A DNA stretch of 64,000 nt from CALXVA01 sp944392465 (lineage in GTDB: Bacteria; Bacillota; Clostridia; TANB77; CAG-508). The number at the start of each line of letters is the position of its first letter. Positions within the stretch are counted from its first letter, which is position 1. Location of the stretch: positions 1 through 64,000 of the forward strand of contig OZ006978.1 in NCBI GenBank assembly GCA_963931155.1, in the 5' to 3' direction. The notes under the pieces are model-generated. The model did not search any database and had not been told where the DNA came from. It saw only the letters and a list, made by a program, of their open reading frames with translations. The translations under genes and the position numbers were made by a program. This document shows, one piece after another, positions 1 through 6,938 of this stretch.

Positions 1-559
1 TATAAAATCTGCCACCTATATTTTTAATGAGGCAAAAAGATTAGAAAAATTATCTCATAAGCTAATGGATTTAATGGGATTATCAAAAGAAAATATTAAC
101 ATAGAAAAAGTAGATATAAACAGTTTTATGAATGAGCTATATAATATTACAAAAGATGAGTTGGGTAATATTAGACTTCAATTAGATGTAGAAAAAAGTT
201 ATGTATTGGCTGATAAAATATTACTTGAAGATTGCTTAAAAAATTTGATAGATAATAGTAAAAAGGCAAATCCAAAAGATAATTTGATTAAAATAATAGG
301 TAAAAGGGAAAAAGGAAACTATAAGATATCTGTTATAGATAGTGGTTGTGGAATTCCAGAAGAAGAAATACCAAGAATTACAGAAAGCTTTTATATGGTA
401 GATAAAGCGAGAGCAAGAAACAGTGGAAGAAATGGAATTGGTCTTTCTATATGTGAAAAAATTGCTAAACTCCATAAGAGTCAACTAATTATTGAAAGTA
501 AATTAGGAAAAGGAACAAAGGTAAGTATGTATCTGGAGGTGGCAAATGACGAAGTTTAA
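1..559 (+). CDS. Sensor histidine kinase, C-terminal part (cut by window start)
   Basis: The frame is open from the first bases, so the start lies outside the window. The visible part begins at the end of the dimerisation helix (…HKLMDLMGLS) and continues into the ATPase domain. An N box (DCLKNLIDNSKKA), a G1 box (DSGCGIPEEEI), an F box (ITESFYMVDKARA) and a G2 box (GRNGIGLSIC) are all present, so the kinase core looks intact. It would phosphorylate a response regulator encoded to the left. It overlaps the next gene by 14 bases, which suggests translational coupling. The stimulus is unknown. Confidence 0.9.
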   Translation, partial: IKSATYIFNEAKRLEKLSHKLMDLMGLSKENINIEKVDINSFMNELYNITKDELGNIRLQLDVEKSYVLADKILLEDCLKNLIDNSKKANPKDNLIKIIGKREKGNYKISVIDSGCGIPEEEIPRITESFYMVDKARARNSGRNGIGLSICEKIAKLHKSQLIIESKLGKGTKVSMYLEVANDEV

Positions 560-1250
560 AAATATATTAACATATTTCATTCTTTTACTTATTATTATAA
601 TTTCATTTATTGTACCATTAGTGATGATAAGACTTCAAGAAAATAAATTATTAGCAAAAGATTATACTATAAATTCTAATATTCAAAATGTAGATGAAAA
701 TAATATTCAAGCAGAACTAATTAAAACAATCTATAGTATATACAATAATGTTCAGTACAATGTAAGTGTTTCAGACTATTTTATGGATGCAGAAAAACTG
801 ATAAACATAGAAAATAATAATGTTGTTATAGAAGATGAATCAAATATTTTAAATAAAGTTGATGAGTTAGTAAAAAGGAATATTATAAAACAAGAATTTT
901 ATGAACAATTTTCTAAAGGTTATGTTATTTATAGAGTATGGGACTATGATAGTGGATTTATACAATACTCTAAAATAAATATTTATACTAATGATGATTA
1001 TGAAAATGCAATAGCAAGTTTTGAGATAGAAAATGAAACAAATAAAATTATAGATTTTACTGTAAAAAAAGAATATATAACAAATAATGAGGAAACATTA
1101 CAAGAATATATAAAATATTTAGAATTAGATAATTCTGTAGATGATTGGATTTACGAAGATAATAGTTTAAAATCAAGAATTGCAGGCATAACAATAAGAA
1201 TGGATAATGATGGAGAGTTTATTGATATAACAATAATGCCTAATTTATAA
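546..1250 (+). CDS. Membrane-anchored protein of unknown function, coupled to the kinase
   Basis: 234 residues. Residues 7-27 form one strongly hydrophobic segment after a short basic start. The rest is polar and acidic and probably lies outside the cell. The start is supported by GGAGGTGG six bases upstream. It overlaps the kinase gene and is followed by a terminator, so it closes that operon. I do not recognise the family. A sensor accessory protein or signal peptide-anchored effector is possible, but that is inference from position only. Confidence 0.75.
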   Translation: MTKFKNILTYFILLLIIIISFIVPLVMIRLQENKLLAKDYTINSNIQNVDENNIQAELIKTIYSIYNNVQYNVSVSDYFMDAEKLINIENNNVVIEDESNILNKVDELVKRNIIKQEFYEQFSKGYVIYRVWDYDSGFIQYSKINIYTNDDYENAIASFEIENETNKIIDFTVKKEYITNNEETLQEYIKYLELDNSVDDWIYEDNSLKSRIAGITIRMDNDGEFIDITIMPNL

Positions 1251-1262
1251 TATTTGCTTATT

Positions 1263-1305
1263 AAAAGGCTATTCTATATTTTAATTGTATAGAATAGCCT
1301 TTTTT
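1263..1305 (+). terminator. Rho-independent terminator after the kinase operon
   Basis: A 16-base stem (AAAAGGCTATTCTATA with its complement) and a T-rich tail lie 12 bases after the stop codon at 1250. Confidence 0.9.
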
Positions 1306-1533
1306 ATATAAATTTCATTCCAATTTATTCTATTTTATTCTAAAAATTTCCCAAATAATATATGAAACTATCAAAATATGATATGAAACTAGAAAAATAG
1401 ACTTTTTGTAAAATATTTCCTGCTTTTCGCATAATTCGACAAATTTTGCAAAAAGTTTATGGTAAAATGCTTTAAATACCATAAGAAAAATTCATCAATA
1501 GACAAAAGAAGTATTAAAACTAGGAGGGAGAAG

Positions 1534-1596
1534 ATGGATTTTTTTATTGTATATAAGAGAGTTTTAAGAGCATATTCTAATCTTAAACAAGGGTAG
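1534..1596 (+). CDS. Short leader peptide (20 codons)
   Basis: ATG with a strong AGGAGGG site seven bases upstream, encoding MDFFIVYKRV…NLKQG. The second half of the reading frame and the stop codon TAG lie inside the terminator hairpin at 1567-1610, so a translating ribosome would melt that stem. This is the layout of a transcription attenuator of the kind known upstream of resistance genes such as tet(M). No cargo gene follows directly. The next gene is the Orf7-like factor at 1922. That this peptide is made is inference. Confidence 0.55.
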   Translation: MDFFIVYKRVLRAYSNLKQG

Positions 1597-1610
1597 AGTA
1601 TGCTCTTTTT
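1567..1610 (+). terminator. Terminator overlapping the leader peptide stop codon
   Basis: A 13-base stem (1567-1579 with 1594-1606, one G-U pair) is followed by T residues. It overlaps the 3' half of the leader ORF, consistent with attenuation. Confidence 0.8.
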
Positions 1611-1650
1611 CACTATATATCAATAAAACCATTTGTAAACATATAAGCAT

Positions 1651-1732
1651 TTAACACACTAAAAGAAAAAATAATGAAGAAAAATTACAACGAAGATTTA
1701 GTGTGTTAATACTTTGTATTCTCAAATCTTCG
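1651..1732 (+). promoter_or_regulatory. Two mutually exclusive hairpins
   Basis: TTAACACACTAAA at 1651-1663 pairs perfectly with 1697-1709. CGAAGATTT at 1691-1699 pairs perfectly with 1724-1732. The two helices share bases 1697-1699 and compete sterically, so this could be an anti-terminator/terminator style switch. There is no ORF here. The function is inferred from pairing alone. Confidence 0.45.
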
Positions 1733-1800
1733 CTTATTAAGAAAGTGTAGATATGGGAATTATTGGTATTATATATGGTAGAAAGTTAATTTTATATTGT

Positions 1801-1847
1801 AAAAAAAGGGACAAACTAATCATTATAGGTCAGTTTGTCCCTTTTTT
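1801..1847. terminator. Bidirectional terminator-like hairpin
   Basis: GGGACAAACT (1808-1817) pairs with AGTTTGTCCC (1832-1841). It has an A-run before and a T-run after, so it could work in either direction. It separates the leader region from the Orf7-like gene. Confidence 0.8.
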
Positions 1848-1870
1848 AATTTCTGATATTAATTGTAGAG

Positions 1871-1915
1871 GACCTCCCGTCTCTCAAATTCACAAATTTG
1901 AGATGATAGGAGGTC
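1871..1915 (+). promoter_or_regulatory. Hairpin sequestering the Orf7 ribosome binding site
   Basis: GACCTCC at 1871-1877 pairs with GGAGGTC at 1909-1915, which is the Shine-Dalgarno sequence of the gene at 1922. An inner 9-base helix (1882-1890 with 1895-1903) stabilises the fold. In this form the gene would not be translated. A trigger that opens it is not visible. Confidence 0.65.
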
Positions 1916-1921
1916 AATTTT

Positions 1922-2284
1922 TTGAATAGAAAGAACGAAATAGAAAATGATATTGTATTTGCTAAATTTATAAATTACATGCAAAAAGCTTTATTACATA
2001 AAAAAATGAATTACATTAGGGACAAAAATAGAATAAGTCAAAGAGAATGTTCTATAGATAAGCTTGAAAATTGTATTCATTTAGATAAAGAAGATAATTC
2101 AGATATATTCAAAAAGATATTAAGTGAAAGAGAATTGAAGATTCTTAAATTACATATTTTAGAAAAGCAAACCTATGAAGAAATTTCAAGAAAATACAAA
2201 TTAAAGCCAGAAAGTATAAGAATGATAAAATACAGAGCTATCAAAAAAGTTAAGGAATGGAGGAAAAGAAATGCCAAAAACTGA
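1922..2284 (+). CDS. Sigma-70-like factor, Tn916 Orf7 type
   Basis: 120 residues with a TTG start seven bases after AGGAGGT. The C-terminal half has a region 4-type helix-turn-helix (ILSERELKILKLHI…TYEEISRKYKLKPESIRMIKYRAIKKVK), while region 2 is weak. This size and layout fit the small sigma-like regulators of Tn916-family conjugative elements, where Orf7 and Orf8 are neighbours. It overlaps the next gene by 14 bases, as that pair does. It probably drives element genes. No conjugation genes follow here, so it is likely a remnant. Confidence 0.7.
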   Translation: MNRKNEIENDIVFAKFINYMQKALLHKKMNYIRDKNRISQRECSIDKLENCIHLDKEDNSDIFKKILSERELKILKLHILEKQTYEEISRKYKLKPESIRMIKYRAIKKVKEWRKRNAKN

Positions 2285-2474
2285 ATTTCATAAATTATTG
2301 GAAAATGCAGTAATAGATGATACAGCTTTAGTATGTGTTATAGATAAAATAATGCCTATGATTAATAAACTGTCAGTAACATATAACGGAAAAATTGATG
2401 AAGATCTAAAAAGCATACTTATTACATACTCTATTGAAATTATAAGAAAAAAGAAAATTTTTAAAATTTTTTAA
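2271..2474 (+). CDS. Tn916 Orf8-like small helix-turn-helix protein
   Basis: 67 residues. The central part (LENAVIDDTALVCVIDKIM and NGKIDEDLKSILITYSIEII) is typical of the small regulator that follows the Orf7-type sigma factor in Firmicute conjugative elements. GGAGG precedes it inside the upstream gene. The last residues (RKKKIFKIF) look eroded, so the C-terminus may be altered. It probably acts with Orf7. Assignment rests on recognised sequence and gene order. Confidence 0.65.
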   Translation: MPKTEFHKLLENAVIDDTALVCVIDKIMPMINKLSVTYNGKIDEDLKSILITYSIEIIRKKKIFKIF

Positions 2475-2511
2475 AAAGTTTGTCACGGTTTTTAAGTTTT
2501 TAAGTGCTGTT

Positions 2512-2870
2512 CATAGTAGAAGTGTAAAAAACTTCTGCTATGGATTGCACATTGAAAATCGAATAGAAAATTTGTTGGATCATACAAGAACTGCGTTCTA
2601 AGTAGGTTAGCAACTATTTAGATTAACAATAAGAATGTTATCTTATTGCGAATACAGTTTAGGAAACTTTTGTATAGTCACAGTCCGAGCGTAAAGTTAT
2701 AAAGGTAGTCCATAATACTTTTATAATGGTGCGTCGCAAGCAATGAGTACAAGCCAGTATACTGGTTGGTGAAATTCCAATGTTGTTAGAAACACTAACA
2801 GTCTGACAAATAGTAAAAAGTGAAAAAATAAAAAACAATCATATCTTTATTAGGGCTATTCCCCCTAATA
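2512..2870 (+). ncRNA. Structured non-coding RNA candidate
   Basis: About 360 bases with no plausible ORF but many local helices. 2512-2523 pairs with 2531-2542 (12 bp, one G-U), and AGAAC with GTTCT near 2587. CAATAAG (from 2627) pairs with CTTATTG (from 2642). TTATAAAG pairs imperfectly with CTTTTATAA around 2697-2725. CCAGT/ACTGG sits near 2754-2765, TGTTAG/CTAACA near 2784-2800, and TATTAGGG/CCCTAATA at 2848-2870. The local GC content is higher than in the flanks. I cannot name the family. Its place after an Orf7/Orf8 pair suggests an element-borne RNA. Confidence 0.5.
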
Positions 2871-2901
2871 GACCTGGTAAAGAAAAACGGAGGCAAATAA
2901 A

Positions 2902-3099
2902 ATGTTAGATATTATTTCAATGATTGCATTTTTAATTATACTTATAGGACTACCAATATTGTTAATTCTTATTGGAGGTAGTAATAAAACAGAAGAAGAA
3001 CAAAGATTAGAAGATGAAGAACAGATGAAATATTTAAAAGAATACAAAGAAAAGAAATTGAATAAAAAGAATAAATCTAGGAGGAAAAATGAGAAGTAA
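2902..3099 (+). CDS. Small single-pass membrane protein
   Basis: 65 residues. The first 25 are hydrophobic (MLDIISMIAFLIILIGLPILLILI), followed by a long charged tail rich in Glu and Lys. CGGAGG lies seven bases before the ATG. It overlaps the next ORF by 11 bases. Such small anchored proteins are common in Firmicute conjugative elements, but I cannot assign a function. Confidence 0.6.
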   Translation: MLDIISMIAFLIILIGLPILLILIGGSNKTEEEQRLEDEEQMKYLKEYKEKKLNKKNKSRRKNEK

Positions 3100-3274
3100 A
3101 TCATATAATTGGAAACAAGTAGTTTCATATAGCATCATAGCTCTACATAACTTATTAAATTCTGCAAATGATGTAAATTTAAAAAATATGAAAATGTTTA
3201 TTGAACCTTTGCAGGAATTACATACTAAAGAACAAGCTGAAAAATATGCAGAAAGATTATTAAATAAAGATTAA
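3089..3274 (+). CDS. Small protein of unknown function
   Basis: 61 residues, soluble, with AGGAGG five bases before the ATG inside the upstream gene. The C-terminal half (MKMFIEPLQELHTKEQAEKY) is probably helical. It is coupled to 2902-3099 and followed by a terminator, so the two form a small operon. The family is not recognised. Confidence 0.6.
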   Translation: MRSKSYNWKQVVSYSIIALHNLLNSANDVNLKNMKMFIEPLQELHTKEQAEKYAERLLNKD

Positions 3275-3291
3275 AGTATAATATACATATT

Positions 3292-3339
3292 GAGTTAGTA
3301 TTATATTATTAGTTTAGCGACTTATACTAACTCTTTTTT
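3292..3339 (+). terminator. Rho-independent terminator
   Basis: GAGTTAGTAT (3292-3301) pairs perfectly with ATACTAACTC (3324-3333), followed by TTTTTT. Confidence 0.9.
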
Positions 3340-3347
3340 CTTTTGTA

Positions 3348-3437
3348 AAATGTATAAATTTAAAATTTGTACATTTGTAGGAGAAAATTTAATATGTTAA
3401 ATTTTCATCATAAACAAAAATTTATTTTGTTTATGAT
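3348..3437. repeat. Three back-to-back palindromes before the recombinases
   Basis: Arms: 3348-3361 with 3363-3376 (14 bp, one G-U); 3383-3392 with 3397-3406 (10 bp, perfect); 3407-3419 with 3425-3437 (13 bp, perfect). They fill the gap between the terminator and the recombinase ribosome site (AAGGAG at 3446). They could be recombinase binding sites or an operator. Confidence 0.7.
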
Positions 3438-3458
3438 TATTTTTAAGGAGAAAATGAG

Positions 3459-4493
3459 ATGTCTTTTTTACAATATCAAAAAAGTAGTCCTAAATTTTTA
3501 AATGATTTTTTAAAGTATAAGAGATTTATAGAGTTTGGAGCTGAAACAACAACAGATCAATTATATTTTGATTTAAGAACTTTATTAAGATATGTAAAAT
3601 TATATTTATATGATAAAGAAAAGTTAAAAACAATAACTAGAGAAGAATTTAAACATATTAATATTTCAGATATAACTATAAAGGATCTAAGGAAAATAAA
3701 TAGTTTTGATTTAGAAAAATACATTATATTCTTAGCAGATAAATTACAAAATGATTCCAAAACAAGAAATAGAAAATTATCATCTTGTAAGAGATTTTTT
3801 GAATATTTATATGTTAATAATTTAATAAATTCTAATCCTAGTAAAAGATTAACTTCAGCTAGAACTGAAAAAAGAATACCTAAATATCTTGATTTAAATG
3901 AAAGCAAGAAACTACTGTCTGTAACTATTAATTCAGAACAAGTGTATAGAATTAGAAATTATGCAATAACCTGCATTTTCTTAAATTGTAGCATAAGACT
4001 TTCTGAATTAACAGGAATCAATTTGACTGATATAAAAATTGATAATAGTGAAAAAACAATTAGGATACACGGTAAAGGTAACAAAGAAAGACTGTTATAT
4101 CTTAATGCTGCAGTTTGCGAGGCAATTAATGCATATATAGAAGTAAGACCAAAATTAGGAAAAGAATATAAAGATTATAATGCTTTATTCTTGAGTTCAA
4201 GAAATAAAAGAATAGCGAATAGAACGGTTGAAACAATAATAAAAGAAAATTTATCTAAAACAATAGATGACAGTCAAGATTTAAAAGATTATAAAACACA
4301 TACTTTAAGACATACTGGTGTTTCATTATTATATAACGAAAACAATGTTGATATATTCACATTGAAAAGAATTCTAGGGCATAAAAGTCTTGATGCAACT
4401 CAAATATACACTCATGTTTCTAATAAAAAAATGAAAGAAATTATGATGAATTGCACTATTTCAAGTATTATAGAAAAAAAGGAGAAAAATTAA
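3459..4493 (+). CDS. Tyrosine recombinase, first of a pair
   Basis: 344 residues. Residues about 10-125 form a SAM-like core-binding domain and about 145-335 the catalytic domain. All catalytic positions are visible: Arg in SIRLSEL, Lys in HGKGNKER, HTLRH, the His of LGHKSL and Tyr in QIYTHV. It should cut and rejoin DNA through a phosphotyrosine bond. AAGGAG lies before the ATG. The stop codon is followed directly by the ATG of a second recombinase, so the two are made together. The order recombinase-recombinase-small protein recalls Tn554 (TnpA, TnpB, TnpC), though both here are XerC/D-sized. Confidence 0.9.
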   Translation: MSFLQYQKSSPKFLNDFLKYKRFIEFGAETTTDQLYFDLRTLLRYVKLYLYDKEKLKTITREEFKHINISDITIKDLRKINSFDLEKYIIFLADKLQNDSKTRNRKLSSCKRFFEYLYVNNLINSNPSKRLTSARTEKRIPKYLDLNESKKLLSVTINSEQVYRIRNYAITCIFLNCSIRLSELTGINLTDIKIDNSEKTIRIHGKGNKERLLYLNAAVCEAINAYIEVRPKLGKEYKDYNALFLSSRNKRIANRTVETIIKENLSKTIDDSQDLKDYKTHTLRHTGVSLLYNENNVDIFTLKRILGHKSLDATQIYTHVSNKKMKEIMMNCTISSIIEKKEKN

Positions 4494-5474
4494 ATGGATG
4501 AAATGAAAATTCCTAAATTCGTTATTGACTTAACAAATTATTTAATAGCAATTAAAAATCTTTCTAAAATATATGTAACGAATATGCAAATAACGATACA
4601 ACAATTTTTAGAATTTATAAATGTACATAAATTAAAAACCAAATATGATTCAATAGAAAAGATGACTTTAAATGATATAAGAGCCTTAAAGAATAGTGAC
4701 ATTTATAGTTTTATCTTTTTCCTAGCTGAATCTCACTACAAAATAAATTCTAGAATTGTTAAAACTGAACATTTAAGAACATTTTTTGATTATTTATTTA
4801 CTATTAAACATAGTTTATTTACTGAGCCATTTAAAAAGATAAATACAGAAAGAAAAATACAAAAGAAATTACCTAACTATTTATCACTAGAAGAAGCACA
4901 AAAAATGATAGATTTATATGCTGATAGTACAGATCCAATAGAAATACGAGATAAAGCTATATTACATTTATTTCTTACATGTGGATTACGATTATCTGAA
5001 TTAAAAAATTTAAATATTGAAGATTTAGATTTAGATAATAAAAAATTTTCAATAATAGGTAAAGGAAATAAGGAAAGAATAGGTTATTTAAATGATATGG
5101 CTAAAGAAGCTTTAATAGATTATTTAAAGGTTAGAGATACACTAATTTCAAAAAAAAGTAATAATACTTTATTTTTAAGTAGATATGGCACAAAAATGAG
5201 TTCAACTGCAATTGAAAAAATCGTTAAGAGAGCATATAAAAGAGCTAAAATAAAAAATGATGATTTTTGCGTTCATACATTACGACATACTTGTGCTACA
5301 TTACTTTATAGGAATGGTATAGATATAAGAACTATTCAAGAATTATTAGGTCATGTACAGATTGATACTACAGAAATATATACACATCTATATGATAAAA
5401 ATGTAATGGATGTAATGTTAGGACATCCTTTAGGCCAATTTATGATGACAGATGCTAAAGTCTTATGTGCTTAA
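4494..5474 (+). CDS. Tyrosine recombinase, second of a pair
   Basis: 326 residues, XerC/D-sized. The catalytic set is complete: Arg in CGLRLSEL, Lys in GKGNKER, HTLRH, the His of LGHVQI and Tyr in EIYTHL. It starts at the base after the upstream stop codon, with GGAGAAAAATTAA as leader. The two proteins share the same architecture and family motifs but are clearly different, which suits a heteromeric complex that binds the two halves of an asymmetric site. The C-terminal tail is short. Confidence 0.9.
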   Translation: MDEMKIPKFVIDLTNYLIAIKNLSKIYVTNMQITIQQFLEFINVHKLKTKYDSIEKMTLNDIRALKNSDIYSFIFFLAESHYKINSRIVKTEHLRTFFDYLFTIKHSLFTEPFKKINTERKIQKKLPNYLSLEEAQKMIDLYADSTDPIEIRDKAILHLFLTCGLRLSELKNLNIEDLDLDNKKFSIIGKGNKERIGYLNDMAKEALIDYLKVRDTLISKKSNNTLFLSRYGTKMSSTAIEKIVKRAYKRAKIKNDDFCVHTLRHTCATLLYRNGIDIRTIQELLGHVQIDTTEIYTHLYDKNVMDVMLGHPLGQFMMTDAKVLCA

Positions 5475-5501
5475 TGTGAAAGGAAGTGAGTTAATATTAT
5501 T

Positions 5502-5840
5502 ATGAACGAATTAAATAAAAATTTTGATATAAATAATATTCATTCAGTAGAATTAAATCTATTAGATGGACAAGTTGATATAATTTTAAGAGGTTTAGAG
5601 TTATATGGCTTTAATCTTGAATATATGCTAAACAGTAGTGATTCTTCAGATGAGATGAAACAGGAAAAAATAGCTTTATTAAAATATACTTATGAACAGA
5701 TATTAGCTTCAAGGGCTGAACAAGTTGCTGATCAAGTAGAAGAATCTGATAATATTAGCAACTTATCTGTTTTTGGAAAAATATTAGGAAACAAAACAAA
5801 AGAAACAGAAGAAAATAATACAAAATTTAAAGTTGGGTAA
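5502..5840 (+). CDS. Small protein following the recombinase pair (TnpC-like position)
   Basis: 112 residues, acidic and mostly helical, with no membrane segment and no motif I recognise. AAGGAAGTGAG lies 11-18 bases before the ATG, a long spacing. It is 27 bases after the second recombinase, so it is in the same operon. In Tn554 a protein of similar size (TnpC) helps orient integration. That role is inference from position. The gene after it is more than 1 kb away. Confidence 0.6.
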   Translation: MNELNKNFDINNIHSVELNLLDGQVDIILRGLELYGFNLEYMLNSSDSSDEMKQEKIALLKYTYEQILASRAEQVADQVEESDNISNLSVFGKILGNKTKETEENNTKFKVG

Positions 5841-6195
5841 AACAGTAGGGAGTAGGGGAATAGGCATTTTTATATAATGTTGTTTTAAAATAGATTTTTA
5901 ATAATTTTATTTTTTATAATTTTTATAAAATAAAGAAATTATAAGTTTGAAGATATATAAAAGATAAATAAATAATTTAAAATTATAAATTAAATAAATT
6001 ATAAATAATATTAAGTTATAAATTTTATGCAAAATTTTAAATATACAAATTATATTTAAGTATATTTAAAATATTTAAAAACGAACATTTGTTATAAATA
6101 AAAATTTAGTATATTTAATAGCAATTAATATAATAAATTATAATAATATTTATTATAATTTATTCTTTTGAATTTAATATTAGCAATATATATAC

Positions 6196-6248
6196 GAAGC
6201 TCTAAAATCGTTTTTAAGGCAATTTAGTAATAAAGTAATAAAATTATT
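6196..6248 (+). repeat. Imperfect direct repeat, copy 1
   Basis: GAAGCT…AATCGTTTTTAAGG…TAATAAAGTAATA matches 6591-6642 over about 52 bases with roughly three quarters of positions identical by eye. The core AATCGTTTTTAAG also occurs at 6418-6430. Confidence 0.6.
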
Positions 6249-6590
6249 CAATTATTCATCAATAAATATAAGTGATATATTTATGAATATATAAATGCAT
6301 GGTAATTATACTAATAATAAAATAAATAATCTAATATATAGTATAAAAATGCAAATCTTCATATATAAGCAAGAGATATAATAATTATAAAAAAGTGCCA
6401 AAAATATGACGCACGAGAATCGTTTTTAAGACGTTTTTATTTTTTGGACATATAGTTTGTTGTCTGTAAAAATAGGCAAAATACTGAAATATAAGGTTTT
6501 TAGAAAATTTAAAGAAAAAATAAAAATCTTATAATTTTTTTGAATAAAAAAACTGGTTACAATAATGAAAAAAAATCCAACCAAAATAAT

Positions 6591-6642
6591 GAAGCTTCAG
6601 AATCAGTTTTAAGGGGATTTAATAAGAAAGTAATATAGTTAT
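6591..6642 (+). repeat. Imperfect direct repeat, copy 2
   Basis: Second copy of the repeat at 6196-6248, starting GAAGCTTCAGAATC and continuing GTTTTAAGG. The copies are about 395 bases apart. Confidence 0.6.
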
Positions 6643-6738
6643 TAGTCTAAATAAATGAGTATAAAGGCTTTGTATAAGGCTGATAGCAGGGATTACAAGA
6701 AATAGCCATGTATGTGGTTATATATTTTTACCCCTATG

Positions 6739-6774
6739 CCTTATTGCGCAAAACTTTGATTTTGTGCAATAAGG
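6739..6774. repeat. 15-6-15 palindrome, possible recombination site
   Basis: CCTTATTGCGCAAAA (6739-6753), spacer CTTTGA, then TTTTGTGCAATAAGG (6760-6774), with one mismatch between the arms. Two arms around a 6-base centre is the geometry of dif/Xer-type sites. There is no T-run, and rho has its own terminator nearer its stop codon, so a terminator is less likely. Confidence 0.55.
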
Positions 6775-6825
6775 TTAATTGTTTTCTGACTACCAATATA
6801 CCACACTCTCCTATCTTTTGCAAAT

Positions 6826-6877
6826 AAAAAAATTAGATTTTGCAATTCTTTATGAATTTTTTAAATCTAATTTTTTT
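6826..6877 (-). terminator. Terminator of rho
   Basis: A 15-base perfect stem (6826-6840 with 6863-6877) ends in a T-run on the minus strand, 62 bases after the rho stop codon. Confidence 0.85.
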
Positions 6878-6938
6878 ATTTTTTACTTGTAGTTTTATCT
6901 ACATTAATTTAATCAATATTTTCTATCTATTCAAATAA

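Larger units (their letters stand above)
5841..6738. other. AT-rich non-coding stretch
   Basis: About 900 bases with no credible ORF. It is extremely AT-rich and built of short TAATAAA-like runs. It carries two copies of an approximately 52-base direct repeat (6196-6248 and 6591-6642) and a third short copy of its core at 6416-6431. It may be the end region of the recombinase element. Confidence 0.7.

Noticed and set aside
1389..1613. 74-codon minus-strand frame
   Set aside because: Antisense to the leader peptide and terminator; no ribosome site and Leu/Phe-rich composition from the AT-rich strand.
2560..2830. Group II intron as explanation for the structured region
   Set aside because: No reverse transcriptase, no recognisable domain V hairpin and no GTGCG-type 5' end at a splice position.
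6739..6774. The 15-6-15 palindrome as the rho terminator
   Set aside because: It has no T-run, and a better terminator lies between it and the rho stop codon (6826-6877).
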